From Chamaecyparis obtusa (Eukaryota; Streptophyta; Pinopsida; Cupressales; Cupressaceae): DNA of 64,000 nt. Made by a program: the position numbers and the translations under genes. The notes under the pieces are model-generated. The model was given only the letters and a program-made list of their open reading frames with translations. It searched no databases and was not told where the DNA came from. Numbering within the stretch: the first letter of the stretch is position 1; each line of letters starts with the position of its first letter. This document shows positions 26,290-38,068 of the stretch, piece by piece. The stretch is from the NCBI GenBank assembly GCA_027943335.1, contig BSBK01006429.1, forward strand, positions 564,001-628,000, read 5' to 3'.

Positions 26290-27246
26290 GTTTAGGAATT
26301 CTTACATATAGAAGGAAAATGATGAACCTTATTACAATTAAAGCACTTTAAAGGTAATTTTCCTTCAAACTTACCTCAACCTTTCCTTTATCTTCTTGAA
26401 ATCATGATTAGGAGCTTTTCATGCACTTTTTTTATAGCTCTTCAATGTTCTCTCATTTCTCATCATATTCTCCCAATTCTTTACTTTATTTATTTTCTCT
26501 GTTGGAACCTACAAGACTTGTTCCTAATTTTCTATCTTTATGCATTGTCACCTTAAATGATGTCTCAACTTTTGGTAAGGCCTCCTTAAGTTTTGCAGTC
26601 TCAAATTTTGTTATCTTGGACACTAACATTTCTCATTTTAAATTCTTAGTTAGTGGAATGATCTCCTTTATAGAATGTACCTTAGTTTTCAACGTTGGTG
26701 TCAAATATCTTAGAATATTTGAAATGACTTCATCCTTAGTGTAAGTTCCTCCATTGTTCCTAATCTCAGTCACACATTTTGTAACCCTTTGAACAAACAT
26801 CCTTACTATTTCATCTGCTTTCATCTGAAGTGTCTCCATCCTCTCTCTCCAATTCTGAAGTTGTGCTCCTTTAGTGTATGTATCTCCTTCATACAAATCT
26901 ATCAATATTTTCCATATATGATATATTTTTTCTAGACCTCTGATCTAAGAGAATTCACCTTCAGATAATAAACTTATCAATTCTTCTCTGGCTACCATCT
27001 TGTACTGAAACATCTTCTTTTCATTATCAATTGTAGCAGGATCTTCCAACTCATCTTCAGTCTTGATTACTACATCTTTTTGGTCACTAACCAATAATCC
27101 AAGCCCAAACATAACAAATGAGTCTTCATCTTGTCTTTACATGCATAAAAATTCTCTACATCCAACTTGGGACATTCTTTCTTGAAGTAAGACACCTTGG
27201 ATCTTTTTCCTCATGTGGTCAAGATTTATCTTTGAGGACTAATAGC
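26290..27246 (-). pseudogene. gag: Copia gag with zinc knuckle
   Basis: The minus-strand frame at 26905-26633 reads LYEGDTYTKGAQLQNWRERM, NGGTYTKDEVISNILRYL and TPTLKTKV, the UBN2-type copia gag body. After shifts a CFNCNKVHHFPSIC zinc knuckle follows at about 26325-26370 (CCHC spacing C-x2-C-x4-H-x4-C). The N-terminal part toward the PBS (27000-27240) is badly broken but still gives SYFKKECPKLDVENF-like text. The capsid precursor would have preceded protease in one polyprotein. Confidence 0.68.
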
Positions 27247-27259
27247 TCTGATACCAAAT
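27247..27259 (-). other. Primer binding site, initiator Met tRNA type
   Basis: The plus strand reads GCTCTGATACCAA, the reverse complement of TTGGTATCAGAGC, the standard copia primer site complementary to the 3' part of plant initiator Met tRNA. It marks the LTR edge just to the right. Confidence 0.88.
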
Positions 27260-27261
27260 TT

Positions 27262-28279
27262 TTGAATAAAAATATCCCAATCAATTGAGAGGGGGGGAGG
27301 TGAATCATTTAATGAAAAATTATTAGACTTAATTTCAAATAGAAACTTTATGCATAATGCAAAATAACCATATTACATAAGAACACAATAACACCAATAT
27401 TTGTTTTTTGAGGAAACCCCTATTAAGGGAAAAACATTAGTGGGGATGGTACCCAAAAATCAACACTATAAGTATAATAACTCGATAAAGAGTTCTAGCC
27501 CTATTAGGAGATTATTAAGTACAATAGTGTAATCCTTGTTAGAGAACATATCATGTTAGGACTCATAAACCTATTAAAGGTTTTTATAAATAGCTCATAG
27601 CCTGGTCACATAACCAAAGGAAGGATAAATCTACCTTTACGACTCATTGGCCAAAGATCTAAAACATTTACAATAATATAATCTGAATAACTTCAAAAAA
27701 TAACTTCTAGCAAGACAATCCCTTCCTTGTGCATCAATTCACAAAATCTACTCTACACTAGGAGTGCTTGTATCTCACATGTTCGTACATATTCCATACT
27801 ACTAAAATCATAAGGAAAGACTTCCTTATATACAAGTTACATTCATAATTCTTTGGTTGGAAAATTATAGGACCTCTCTCATAAAAAATTAAATAGACCC
27901 ATGTGAGGATACAAATTTCATCCTTAATAATATTAAACTAATTATAAATCATGAAATAGCGAGCCACAACACTAATTCATGCTTAATTATTCAAGAATAG
28001 GCTACCACTCGATTAGTTTCCAAATAAATATTTGGTGAGGTATACACCACATATAATGTCACTAATCACACTAGTACTCTATGATCACACATTAGATGTT
28101 GTCATGTGTCTTCTATAATTCTCAAAGATCACAATGTTTAATTCATTCCACACTAAAGTTATACTACAACTACTAAGACCAACTCTGTGAGTTTCCTAGT
28201 CACTGGCCCTGTAACTAGTTTTAACCAATTCATTCATAAATTGAGAAAATAATCATATAAACATATGTGAACATGACAA
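27262..28279 (-). repeat. Copia 5' LTR (minus), cut by LINE
   Basis: Starts at the PBS with the shared LTR-end motif (plus strand GAGAGGGGGGGAGGTGAATCA at 27280-27300) and the GGAAACCCCTATTAAGGGAAAAAC block used by the other copia LTRs here. Its outer end lies beyond the LINE, somewhere after 37719, and I could not fix it. Confidence 0.6.
28263..28279. repeat. LINE target-site duplication, left copy
   Basis: The 17-bp sequence ATATGTGAACATGACAA is identical to 37703-37719. The length is typical of LINE insertion by target-primed reverse transcription. Confidence 0.92.
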
Positions 28280-29429
28280 GAATTTTCCTATTAGATAGAT
28301 GAGATTGGACATTGGAAATCTCATGGCTGTATTGATTCTTCAAGAATATTTACTGTAATTGGTGATTGATTTGGGCTGACTGAAATAGTATCAACTCTCT
28401 GCAAGAAAATCTATCAACGAGCATCTGCAATGGGTGATTGATTTGGGCTGATGAAAATGTCTGTCGGGGTGCATTATTTGAACTTCAAATGAGATTTAAC
28501 GGTGGATCCAGTATCCATTTGCATTGGATTTTCTAAAAGTTTTAATGTTTTGGTTGATTAGAATTGCGTATTGAGTGTTTTGGTTAATTCTTGGAGGAGT
28601 TGTTTTAATGGGTTTGCGTGTGAGTGTTCTAGGTTGAATTATGGGGAAGCCCTGAAGAAGTACTCTGTTACATGGTGAATGGGCTTCAATTGTTTACCAG
28701 TTGTAACAGAAAAGGAAGAAAAGGATATTGGATGAGTATTTCAGGGGATCAATGGGAGAAATGAAAAATAGACAAGGGTTGGGAGCTTCAATCATATTTC
28801 CAGGTCTGATCTAGGCAACAATCAAATAAGGTTTTGAGAGCAAAAATTCAGACATTAAGATCATTCATCTTAGTGAAAACAAGCGATCTATACATCTGAC
28901 TTAGAGCAGATTGCATATGAAAGTGTAGATTGGTAGCAATCTTGGATAAACATAACGAAGCCATAGGTGGGTAGATTTTGATTAAATACCGAGCACATAT
29001 ATCAAACAATTTGAGGGCATAGATTTGAAGACAATTAAGAGATCACAAAATTCAGATTTGAAGGCATACAATCAGAACCCCAAATCCAGAAATTGGCAAA
29101 GTAGCAGGAATGATTTTCTTCGAACTTAGAATTGTCAAAGCAGCAGCAATTATTCTATCAAACAACCATATTGATGGTTCCTGTTATAATATATATAGCT
29201 GCCTTGCTCTGCTGTGATTCAAATTACCACCGTAGGGTTTCCATTTCACACGAGCCTCTATTCCACAGGGAAGGAGATGAAAAATAAACCCTAGCTGAGA
29301 TAAATGTTGATAGTGATAGAAATATTGGACCTTTTCTTCATGGTTTGCTGGCAAATGCTGTTAGGTATTCATCAATAGAACTGCTTTCTATTTTCTCATT
29401 AGAAATGTTAAATATTCATCTCATCAAAA
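28280..29429 (+). promoter_or_regulatory. LINE 5' UTR
   Basis: 1.15 kb of non-coding sequence between the left target duplication and the ORF1 start. It contains a duplicated phrase GGTGATTGATTTGGGCTGA at 28363-28381 and 28433-28451 (70-bp period). Full-length L1 elements place their internal promoter here, but I cannot point to its core motifs. Confidence 0.6.
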
Positions 29430-32400
29430 ATGCGTAATACTCATATTCGAAGGAAGAAGGCCTTCCAAAAGTGGTAGATAAACCTAGGGTTGATAAATTT
29501 CAATCTAGATTCAGCTTGTATTGCTGCAAAAAAGCATGGCAATTCCACTTCTAAGGGAGATGCTCAAAATTTGGCCGCTTCGAATGAGAAATTTTCTGGT
29601 TATTGTTTCAAATGTTGGCTTTACAGTCATAAGTAGGAAGATTACAGGGCAAAAAATGTACAACCCCATCCAGATTATGATCATCTTAAGAGGTTCATTG
29701 CTAAACAAAAGGAAAGAAGTATGAAGGAATCAAAGCCAACAAAACTCCCAGCAACTATGGAATTAGGAGATATTGCAAAGCCCTTGGCTGAGAATAGAAG
29801 ATATACTTCGGCCACCAAGGGTCTTGCAAAAACACATGAGCATCCATCCTTGAAAGTCTTTTCAGTAGATGCCCTAGATCGACAGATGCAGATCTTCTCA
29901 AAGACTAAATATGCATTACAGAAAAATGCAGTAACCGAGACCGTCAGGGCCCTGAGATCTAGGAGAAATCCGGTAGCATACTCCAATGACCCTCTATCTG
30001 CAAAGGGGGGAGGAAGGTCGACGATGGCTCAGATGCCTCTCGGTGTCAGAATTACCAACAAGGAGACATGGCAAACGGTTACAATAAGGAAAGTGGTAAG
30101 ATCATCTATAAACAAAAATAGTCTCAATAAAATTGATTTGAAAAATTCTTTTGGCATTTTGGAAAAATTGAAAACACCAAAGAAAAGGAAAAATCAGAAT
30201 AAGGGGGTTTTGAAAGGAGAAGGAACATAGTGGGAGAAACCAAATCCGGTTTGCAAGCAATTGCATATGAATTTGGGCTTGTTTCCCCCTCTCCTTAATA
30301 AAACCCTAGGATCTAAAACTGGAAGGAAAATTATGGTGAATAAAAATGTAATAGATAACTCTGCATTGCATTCTGGTTATGATTCTATTCATAAGGCCCA
30401 TCAGGTTTATTCTCCTCCACACAAGAGGACAAACAAGGAATTCCTGAAGGGTCATAACCCTATCTCGGGTAAACCCAACAGGAAGTCTAAGGTACCAATG
30501 CCTAAGACCACTAAAGATATATATTCTCCACCACATAGGCATGGAAACAACATAGTTTCAAACACTATCTGTGGATTTCCTGGGCAAAATTATCATAAGA
30601 TTAATTTGGATAGTAAATGCATATTGAAAAAATAGAATGTTTGTGCAGAAACAGGTGTAGTATGTAAGTGGCTGGGAACAGGGGCATCTATAACAGATAT
30701 AGCTGATGGACTAATCTCCCAACTCCCAACTAAGGTAAGTATTACTATTCTACTAGAAAACTTTATTTTCTTGAATTGTAATTGTAGTAGTCTTAAAAAG
30801 AAAATTATGGAGAAAGGTTTTTTTAAGTATAGAAAGATCTCTTTCTTTGTTTGTAATTGGTTCTCTTTATTCAACCCTATTAAGGTAGTGGATTTCTTGA
30901 TTGAAAAAGCAATAGTTCTAAGAAACCTACTGCTGGAATTTAACCAACCTGAGATTCTTAAAAACATTGGAAATAGGATTGGAGAATACAAAAGAACAAT
31001 TAAAACTAAGCATGATCATGTTGAGTCAACCATTGTAGTCAAAATAAATTTTCATAAGAAAGTCATTTCTCCTTTTCAGTTATGCTACAATTCAAACCAT
31101 ATCGTTATTAACCCATTAATTATGGATGATTTTATTGAAACTCGGGAGGTAGAACAATTATTGAATTTTGACCTTTAGCAGAATCTCATAGATTCCCCCT
31201 CATGTACTGATAGAAATGTCAAGTAAATCCTTAATAAGGACAAAGGAAGCTTCTTTTTCCAAGACACAGAAAAAGAAAAATCAGCAACTATCCCTCCCTC
31301 TCTTGATAATAGTTGTACCCCGGTAATTATCTATGACAATCCCTTATTCTTGGATTGCCCTCCTCTTAAAGAAGATCTTGAAACTCTTAGTATTAGAACT
31401 TCTGAGGTTTTAGCCCAGGAAATCAATATTACAAGTGATAATAAATTCACCACCACATCAGATAAAGATAACATAGATAAAGGGATAGATCTTATAACAA
31501 GAGATAAAATATTTGATTTCTGTCAACAACAAATAGATAATCCTGATCTGGACATAAGTAAGACTGACATAAGATAGGATCAGGTTGTTAAAACTGACTG
31601 TCTGAATGCAACAATTATAGAAGAACCTGATGATAAATGCAAAGAAGAAGTCGATACTATTATTAATTACCCTGGAGAGTCTTTAACAGATGAGCTCATG
31701 GACACATTCCTTGATGAAATCTATGATCTAGATGAACTAAAATACCAAAAGGAAACTCTAATTAGAATGATTCAAAAATGTATTCTAGAGGATCTAGAGG
31801 AAGAAAATGGTAGGTTACCTTCACCTACTCATTCAGCCCCCTTGGAAATGGGAGTCTTGGATAAAGTCCTCCCGGATAAATACACAGAACCCTCTAATCT
31901 TAACAATAAAGATACAGATAAAGATAACTTTAATCTGATTCTGAGTAATGAGGACTTAACTCAAATAGAAAATACAAATAAAGAAAATTTCAATAAAAAT
32001 GTCCTTGATCAGGAGACAGCCAATAAAACAAATCAAATGGGGGAGGAACCAGCCACCTCAATCCCTATAGAGATGGATACTCTGGATCTCGATCTATCAG
32101 GTAGTATAGAAGATTTAATTGAGACATATGGCAAGGAAATTATTGAAAAGGAGGACTTGCATCTACATGCAAACTTTGATCATCTCTCCTCTGAACAGAA
32201 AAACAAGATCAACATTAAAAATAATGTAAATTTATTATTTGTAAAGGACTCTATTGATGGCCTCTTTGGGATTACAAATGAGGACAGACAGCTAGGCATA
32301 GCAATGAACAGAGGAAGTCTGAGCACCCCGAATATTAATAAAATGAAAAAGAAAAGAGGAAGGAAATCAGCTATAGAACTTAGAAATATAGTAGGTAACG

Positions 32401-32471
32401 CAGGCAACCAAAAGAAAATTGCTGACATTTTGTACACAGGGAAGGGGAAGAGCCTTCCCCAGGAGAAATAA
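29430..32471 (+). pseudogene. LINE ORF1 (RNA-binding protein) pseudogene
   Basis: Start chosen at the ATG reading MRNTHIRRKKAFQKW. A zinc-knuckle-like CFKCWLYSHK..EDY follows (about 29608-29649; last Cys is Tyr and one stop), then a basic segment (29721-30230), a segment with two YSPPHK/R repeats (30261-30635), and a region at about 30660-31178 that resembles the DUF4283 fold of plant L1 ORF1 in pattern (a W..LFNP.KVV block, EILKNIGNRIGEY, then basic strands). An acidic C-terminal part (31350-32471) ends KSLPQEK. It would coat LINE RNA. At least three shifts and several stops. It abuts ORF2, which overlaps its last codons in another frame. Confidence 0.65.
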
Positions 32472-33735
32472 AAGTCACTACTTGGAACGTTAGGGGATTA
32501 AATGCCCCTAACAAATAGAGATTGATGAAAAGATATCTAAATAACTTCAAGTCAGAAATAATTCTACTACAAGAGACTAAACTTAGCAAAGAAGAAAGTA
32601 CTAAGTTCAGTAATAAATTAGGAATATGGAAATCAGAAATAGCCTCTGCTATAGGATCCTCCGGAGGGATAGCAGTCTTATGGGACCCTAGGAAAATTTC
32701 AGCACAACTTGCATCTAAAAATGAAAACTGGATGAGCTTAGAAATTAAAAGTCTTAAATCCAATCTAAAATTTAATTTAATTAATGTCTACGGGCCCATT
32801 CCTAATGAAGATAAGAGAAGAGTCTGGCAAGAGATTCATCACTTCTTGATAAATAGCTTAGAAGTTTTTCACATTATTGGAGGAGACTTTAAGGCAATCC
32901 TAGATCCTGAAGAAAAATTTGGGGGATCAAAATATATTTCACAGGCTCAAAAAGATTTAGCAAATGGGTTTCCGATAACCATTTGATCAACATCAATACA
33001 ACCAATGGTATATATACTTGGAACAATAGAAGAACATGTTTCAGTCATATTGCAAAAAAATTGGATAGGTTTTTTATAAAGACAAGCTCTGAAAGTGCCA
33101 ATCATTTAATAAATTCAAAAATCCTTCCTGAGGTAGGGTCTGACCACTTCCCCGTCAGACTCTCGATTACTGAGGATGCTAAACCAATTAGAAATCCTTT
33201 TAAATTTGAGTTTATGTGGTTCCAAAACCTAGAATTTACTAGCCTTCTGGAAGAATGGTGGAACCAAATCTCAGTAAAAGGCTCTAGAATGTTTTGCTTA
33301 ACATCAAAATTAAAAATTATTAAAAATAAAGCTTTAGAATGGAATAAGAACAATTTCAACAATATATTTGAAGAAAAACATCAGATAGAACAAGATATTG
33401 TAGACCTTAATAATATAGTAATAGAAAATGGTATGAATGAACAAAGCTACCACAAAGAAAAAGAGTTCATGGCTAAATACAACGCTATCCTCCTTAAGGA
33501 AGAAATCTTCTGGAAATAGAAGTTGAGGGTGTCCTGGCTTAAGGAAGGAGACAACAACAAAAAAAATTTTCACAATACCACTAATTTCAAAAGAAGCATC
33601 AATAGAATATCCAAAATTAAAAATAACGAGGGTCATACTACTGAGGACCCGCTCTAGATATCAGCCGTACTAACATAATTTTAATCAATCTCTTCTGAAT
33701 AACACTGAAGCAACTGACCTCAAAGAAAAAAATGA
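32463..33735 (+). pseudogene. LINE ORF2, endonuclease domain
   Basis: AP-endonuclease-like domain that nicks target DNA to prime reverse transcription. Motifs in order: TWNVRGL (about 32480), LLQETKL (catalytic Glu), NVYGP, GGDFKAIL (the family has GDFN, so the catalytic Asn reads Lys), then after a shift near 32960 VSDNHLI, TWNNRR, KLDRF and GSDHFPV (catalytic Asp-His). Stops lie at 32516 and 33518, both where Gln fits. A linker with KLRVSWLKEGD, typical before plant L1 RT, follows, with another shift near 33660. The substitution and shifts make it inactive. Confidence 0.85.
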
Positions 33736-33736
33736 A

Positions 33737-36713
33737 ATGCTAAAGTCTATCCCAAAGATGATAATGGAAGTAGACAACAAGATGATTAATAGTAAACTAT
33801 CCTTAGATGAGGTTAAATCGGCGATTTTCCAACTCCATCCGGATAAAGCCCCAGGCCCAGATGGCTTTCAAGCGGGTTTTTTTTCAAAAATGTTGGCATT
33901 TTGTTGGGGAGGAGGTGTGGCAAGTGGTAGAAGCTACTAGAAACTCGGGCTCATTGTTAAATGAAATTAACAACACTTTTTTTGCTATAATTCCAAAGAA
34001 AAATGATTGCTCGGACCTCGGAGATTTCAGACCAATATCTCTATGCAATACTATCTATAAAATTCTATCAAAATACCTAGCAAATAGACTTAAAACTCTT
34101 CTCCTAAATATAATTTTGGAAGAACAAATAGGTTTTGTAGCAAATAGATCGATCCTTGATGGGATAATCATTTCCCAAGAAATAATTCACACTGCTCAAT
34201 TAACTAAGGATCCTAGTATGCTTATTAAGGTAGACATCCAGAAAGCATATGACAAAGTAGATTGGAGATTTCTTTGTAAATGTCCGGAAGCCTTTGGATT
34301 CTCCAAACAATGGATTAACCTTATTTTCAGCTGCATTTCTACCCCTAAAATCTTGATACTTGTAAATGGTACCCCGGAAGGTTTCTTTAATATCTCAAGA
34401 GGAATTAGGCAAGGGGACCCTCTATCCCCTTTCCTCTATGTCATTATGGCAGAAGTGCTAGGGAGATCAATAACAAAGAGACAATTGGAAGGAAAAATCA
34501 CATGGTTAAAGGCATTAGAAAATGTACCAAATATAACTCACCAACAGTTTGTGGATGACATGATTTTACCAGGCATAGCCAACTGTCAAGAAGCTAAAGC
34601 TTTTAAAGTCATCCTTAATATGTATGCGAAAGCCTCTCGTCAATGGGTGAATCCCTCAAAGTCAAAAATTTTCTTTATCAATACACCTATGAAAATAGAA
34701 ATGGAAATTTGTAAAGTAATGGGGTATAAAGTTGATAAATTCCCCTACAAATACTTGGGTATAGACCTAGATAAAGGTCTTTTATCCTCCAAACTTTGGC
34801 AACAGGTTCTCACCAAAATACAAGACAAGAAAAGCTCATGGAAAGGAAGATGGCTTACAAAAGCTGGTAGGACTACCATGATTAAGTCAGTCCTATCAGC
34901 TATACCCACGTATCATATGTCAATTCTTCCCCTTCTGATTAATGTTAAAAAAAATTTAGATAAAATGCTTAGAGATTTCTACTGGCAAGGCCCTTCTGAA
35001 GACAAAAAAGTAGCCCTTATCAAATGGGATACTTTATGCAAATCAATTAACAAGGGGGGACTGGGCATCAAAAAATTATTATGGCAAAACCAAGCTCTTG
35101 GAGCTAAACTTATTTGGAGACTCTATCAGGAATCTAGTAGTAAATGGGCTTTGATTTTACTACACAAATACGTCCCTGACGTGGACCCTATCAACATATT
35201 CAGGACACAAACGCATGTAAAAGGATCATGGATCTGGAACTTCATAAAGGATTGTCATGGGATCATCAATAAATATTTTTCATGGGATGTAGGCTCCGGG
35301 GACCAAGCCCTATTTTGGGATGACTCTTGGGCAGGCCTCACCCCCTTAAACAAATTAGGTTTTTCTCAAGAGTTCATGGAAGTCTGTAAAAATTCTATAG
35401 GTTTTTACACCAAGGATTATCTCTACAAGGAAGAAGATTCTAAATGGATAGATTTAGAAGGTTTAGACCTGGATAGCCAGGAGAAACAAAAGCTTGAAAT
35501 GGTGTTGAAAGACAGAGAGATAGCTCACAAAATTAGATCGGATAGATTAATCTGGGCTGGAGCAAACAATGGTATTTACTTGGTAAAGGAGGGATACAAG
35601 TCTATCATTCAGGATCAAAACATGGATAACATAGATATACCTTTGAACCTTTGTTGGAATAAATCTTGTCTTCCCAAAGCAGGAATGTTTCTATGGGCAA
35701 CGATGCAGAATAAGATTCTGACAGCTGATAGATTCAATAAATTGGGCTTTGAGGGGCCTTCTAGATGCCCTTTGTGTGAAAATCAATCGGAGGATGTTAA
35801 CCACATCCTTCTAAACTATACCTTTTCCCAAAACTACTGGAACTGGTTACATCGGTGTCTAGGGTGGAAATCCACTCTTCAACCAGACCTATTAAGCTCA
35901 CTCAAAGCTTGGCCATCTCTATACAAAGACAACTTATACAAAGATATTTGGACTATTTCCCCATCAATTTTAGTTTGGGAAATATGGAAGGAATGTAACA
36001 GGAGAATCTTCACAGATCAAAAAATAACATGGGAAACAGTCACCAATAAAATAGAAACCTCAATTGTGGAGATTATTAACAGTAAACTTAGAGATTATCT
36101 AAGCTATGAGGAGTCATTCAAATCCTGGGACAACAAAATCAGGTCCAAGTGGCCTAAATTAGATATCACACCTTTATATGGCAAGGGGGGACCAAAAACA
36201 AAGGCAGATAGAGCCTTGTGCAAATGGTCTCCTCCTAAGGTAGGTTGGTATAAACTTAACTTCGATGGCGCTTCTAGAGGTAATCTTGGGGTAGCAGCTA
36301 TTGGAGGCTTAATTAGAAATTGGAAGGCTGAGGTCATTGCTAAATTTTCTATGCCTATTAAGCCCACCACAAATAATATGGTGGAATGCAAGGTGGCATT
36401 AGAGGGTTTAAGAATATGTAAGAACTTAAACTTACCTAAAGTAATAATAGAAGGAGACTCACAAGTTATTATCAACTCAATTCAATCTAAGAAAACACCT
36501 AATTGGGTCCTTAATTCAAAAATAGAGGAAATAAACCAAATTCTGGAAAGTATCCCCAAATTTGAAATCGGACATACATATAGGGAAGGGAATGTAGAGG
36601 CAGATATGCTGGCAAACCAAGGTGCAAATGGAATTTTTATAATGGACCAGAATATAAAATCAAACCCAAACATTACCAATAATAGTCTGCATGAAATTTT
36701 GGTAACCAACTAA
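33737..36713 (+). pseudogene. LINE ORF2, reverse transcriptase and RNase H
   Basis: Reads FQLHPDKAPGPDGFQAGFF, then shifts frame in a T8 run near 33880 and stays open to 36713 (968 codons in that frame). RT blocks: IPKKNDCSDLGDFRPISL, VDIQKAYDKVDW, GIRQGDPLSPFLYV and the catalytic FVDDM at about 34548-34562. A zinc-binding region of the zf-RVT type follows (LPKAGMFLW and CPLC near 35690-35790). The C-terminal RNase H (36240-36640) keeps FDGAS, MVECKVAL, EGDSQ and EADMLANQ, that is all four acidic positions. Apart from the T-run shift this is the best-preserved pol in the window. Confidence 0.92.
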
Positions 36714-37401
36714 TTAATCTTATTCAACCTATACATGGTATGTAGAATAATAATATAGAGTTAAAATTAAATGGGGATGCATACCAAGTGGTATAATCAA
36801 GCCTCTACCTTAAATTTTTATTATGTGTCAGTTCTCTTTAATGCCTAGTGATAGTCTTTTATCCTTGGCATTTAGCTTCTTCCTATTTTGATCCCTCCCT
36901 TTAACTCACTTTCACCTTTTATTTAGTCTCCCCTCATTTCCTTATGATTACCTTTGACATTCTCATGATATTTTTTGGTTGTGTGCTATGTTGTAGATTT
37001 TTGTTTGTATTTATTATGTTCAATCTCCCTAGGCTATAGAAATCTAAAATGTTGGAATAGATCTTTGGCACTATGAAGCATAAATGGGAACGTTAAATTT
37101 ACTTCTCTATCAGTGAGACAGGTATCTTAATAATACATCTATGAAAGAAGGTAATATTACTATTTTGGAGCTCTTCATTTCTCAATATTACTTATTTTTT
37201 AAGCCTTTAACTATAAGATATGGAAGGTTTCTGCTGTGGTTTTTAGGAAGATACTATTAAGCAAGCAACTATAGCACCTTGTAAACGAAGATTCTAGAAC
37301 AGATTCTGACAATAATCCAACTCAATTGTATGTAACACAGAGTTGCATACATAAAAACAACAATGTAATAGATGTATCATTAAAACCTTGATATTTTTGA
37401 G

Positions 37402-37419
37402 CAGTGGGTATGCCCACTG
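37402..37419 (+). repeat. LINE 3' UTR hairpin 1
   Basis: CAGTGGG (37402-37408), loop TATG, CCCACTG (37413-37419): a perfect 7-bp stem. Confidence 0.85.
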
Positions 37420-37514
37420 TAAGTTTGTAATTCTAGATAATTAATGATTGTACTAGAGACATGGGAAAGCCTGCGAGAACGATGTATATAAACAAATCTT
37501 GACAATTATTGAGT

Positions 37515-37530
37515 CATGGGTATGCCCATG
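37515..37530 (+). repeat. LINE 3' UTR hairpin 2
   Basis: CATGGG, loop TATG, CCCATG: a perfect 6-bp stem with the same loop as hairpin 1, about 112 bp downstream. Flanks are also similar (TTGA... before, GTAA.TTT after), so this is a diverged duplication. Confidence 0.85.
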
Positions 37531-37586
37531 TAATTTTTGTATAAGTACAGGACCTATGGTCCCAGACAAGGCTGGAGGTTTTCTCA

Positions 37587-37625
37587 ACCCCACTCTTTCC
37601 TACCAGTGCCTGCAGTGAGTGGGGT
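37587..37625 (+). repeat. LINE 3' UTR stem, 9 bp
   Basis: ACCCCACTC (37587-37595) pairs perfectly with GAGTGGGGT (37617-37625) around a 21-nt loop, about 80 bp before the A-rich tail. Confidence 0.8.
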
Positions 37626-37702
37626 CACATGTAAAAATTAATTTATATTAATACAAATCTTTATAGGGCCTTGACCTTTTACCGATCAAAAAATAAATAA
37701 AA

Positions 37703-37719
37703 ATATGTGAACATGACAA
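37703..37719. repeat. LINE target-site duplication, right copy
   Basis: Identical to 28263-28279, directly after the A-rich tail. Confidence 0.92.
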
Positions 37720-38068
37720 AAAATAGTAAACATTTTATGCTACACAAATCTCATCTCGTGGGAGTTAAGTCACCATATATTGACTATACAATTCTCTGTA
37801 GCATGTTTATCTAGTATGTCTACAAATTATGGATTCCCTTACTGAAACATATATTGACATTAATGAAAAAAAAAAAAAATCAACAACATAGACTACGAAA
37901 ATTCCAATAGTTCTTGTCTTTTAACCCTATATTTCTTCAAAAATTCTTTGAGTTTCTCAATAATGTCTTCAACCTTTGCAATTTTCCTTGTATAGGATTC
38001 CATGTCTTCCTCAAAGATCTCTCCCAAGTTGTTAGGCTTCTTATAGGAAATTGCACTCTACTACCAAT
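37720..38068 (-). pseudogene. Fragment of a minus-strand retroelement internal region with PBS
   Basis: The minus strand near 38030-37900 reads EIFEEDMESYTRKIAKVEDI followed by IEKLKEFLKK, an uninterrupted helical, charged stretch like the coiled-coil ORFs of elements a-c. A degenerate primer site (reverse complement TGGTAGTAGAGTGC) occupies 38053-38066, next to an LTR end. The left part (37720-37880) is AT-rich and may include the outer end of the copia LTR displaced by the LINE. Too short to assign further. Confidence 0.45.

Larger units (their letters stand above)
24457..28279 (-). mobile_element. Truncated minus-strand Ty1/copia element
   Basis: Reading right to left: LTR (27262-28279, its far end displaced by the LINE), PBS (about 27247-27259), gag, protease, integrase and the first few RT residues, then an abrupt break after VIG at about 24457. 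RT, RNase H and the other LTR are absent. Gene order and motifs are those of plant copia elements, and its proteins resemble those of the intact-looking copia at 54887-61933. The LINE at 28280-37702 inserted into its LTR region. Confidence 0.75.
28280..37702 (+). mobile_element. L1-type LINE, 9.4 kb, with RNase H
   Basis: Bounded by a perfect 17-bp target duplication. The order is 5' UTR (28280-29429), ORF1 (29430-32471), ORF2 with endonuclease, RT, zinc-binding and RNase H domains (32463-36713), a 3' UTR with hairpins, and a short A-rich tail (AAAAAATAAATAAAA) after TTTTACCGATC. The plant L1 clade carries such a terminal RNase H. Only a few shifts and stops affect it, and a 968-codon stretch of ORF2 is open, so it is clearly younger than its copia host. 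At 9.4 kb it is longer than the 6-7 kb usual for plant L1 elements. Confidence 0.92.
36714..37702 (+). other. LINE 3' UTR with hairpins and A-rich tail
   Basis: About 0.99 kb. It contains two near-identical small hairpins (37402-37419 and 37515-37530), one larger stem (37587-37625), and ends GGGCCTTGACC then TTTTACCGATC and A-rich sequence, the style of plant L1 3' ends. LINE RT recognises its RNA 3' end, so these structures could matter for priming; that is inference. Confidence 0.75.

Noticed and set aside
32180..32437. Minus-strand ORFs opposite LINE ORF1/ORF2 (also 36104-36475, 36482-36709)
   Set aside because: Antisense shadows of well-identified LINE coding sequence with no independent motifs.
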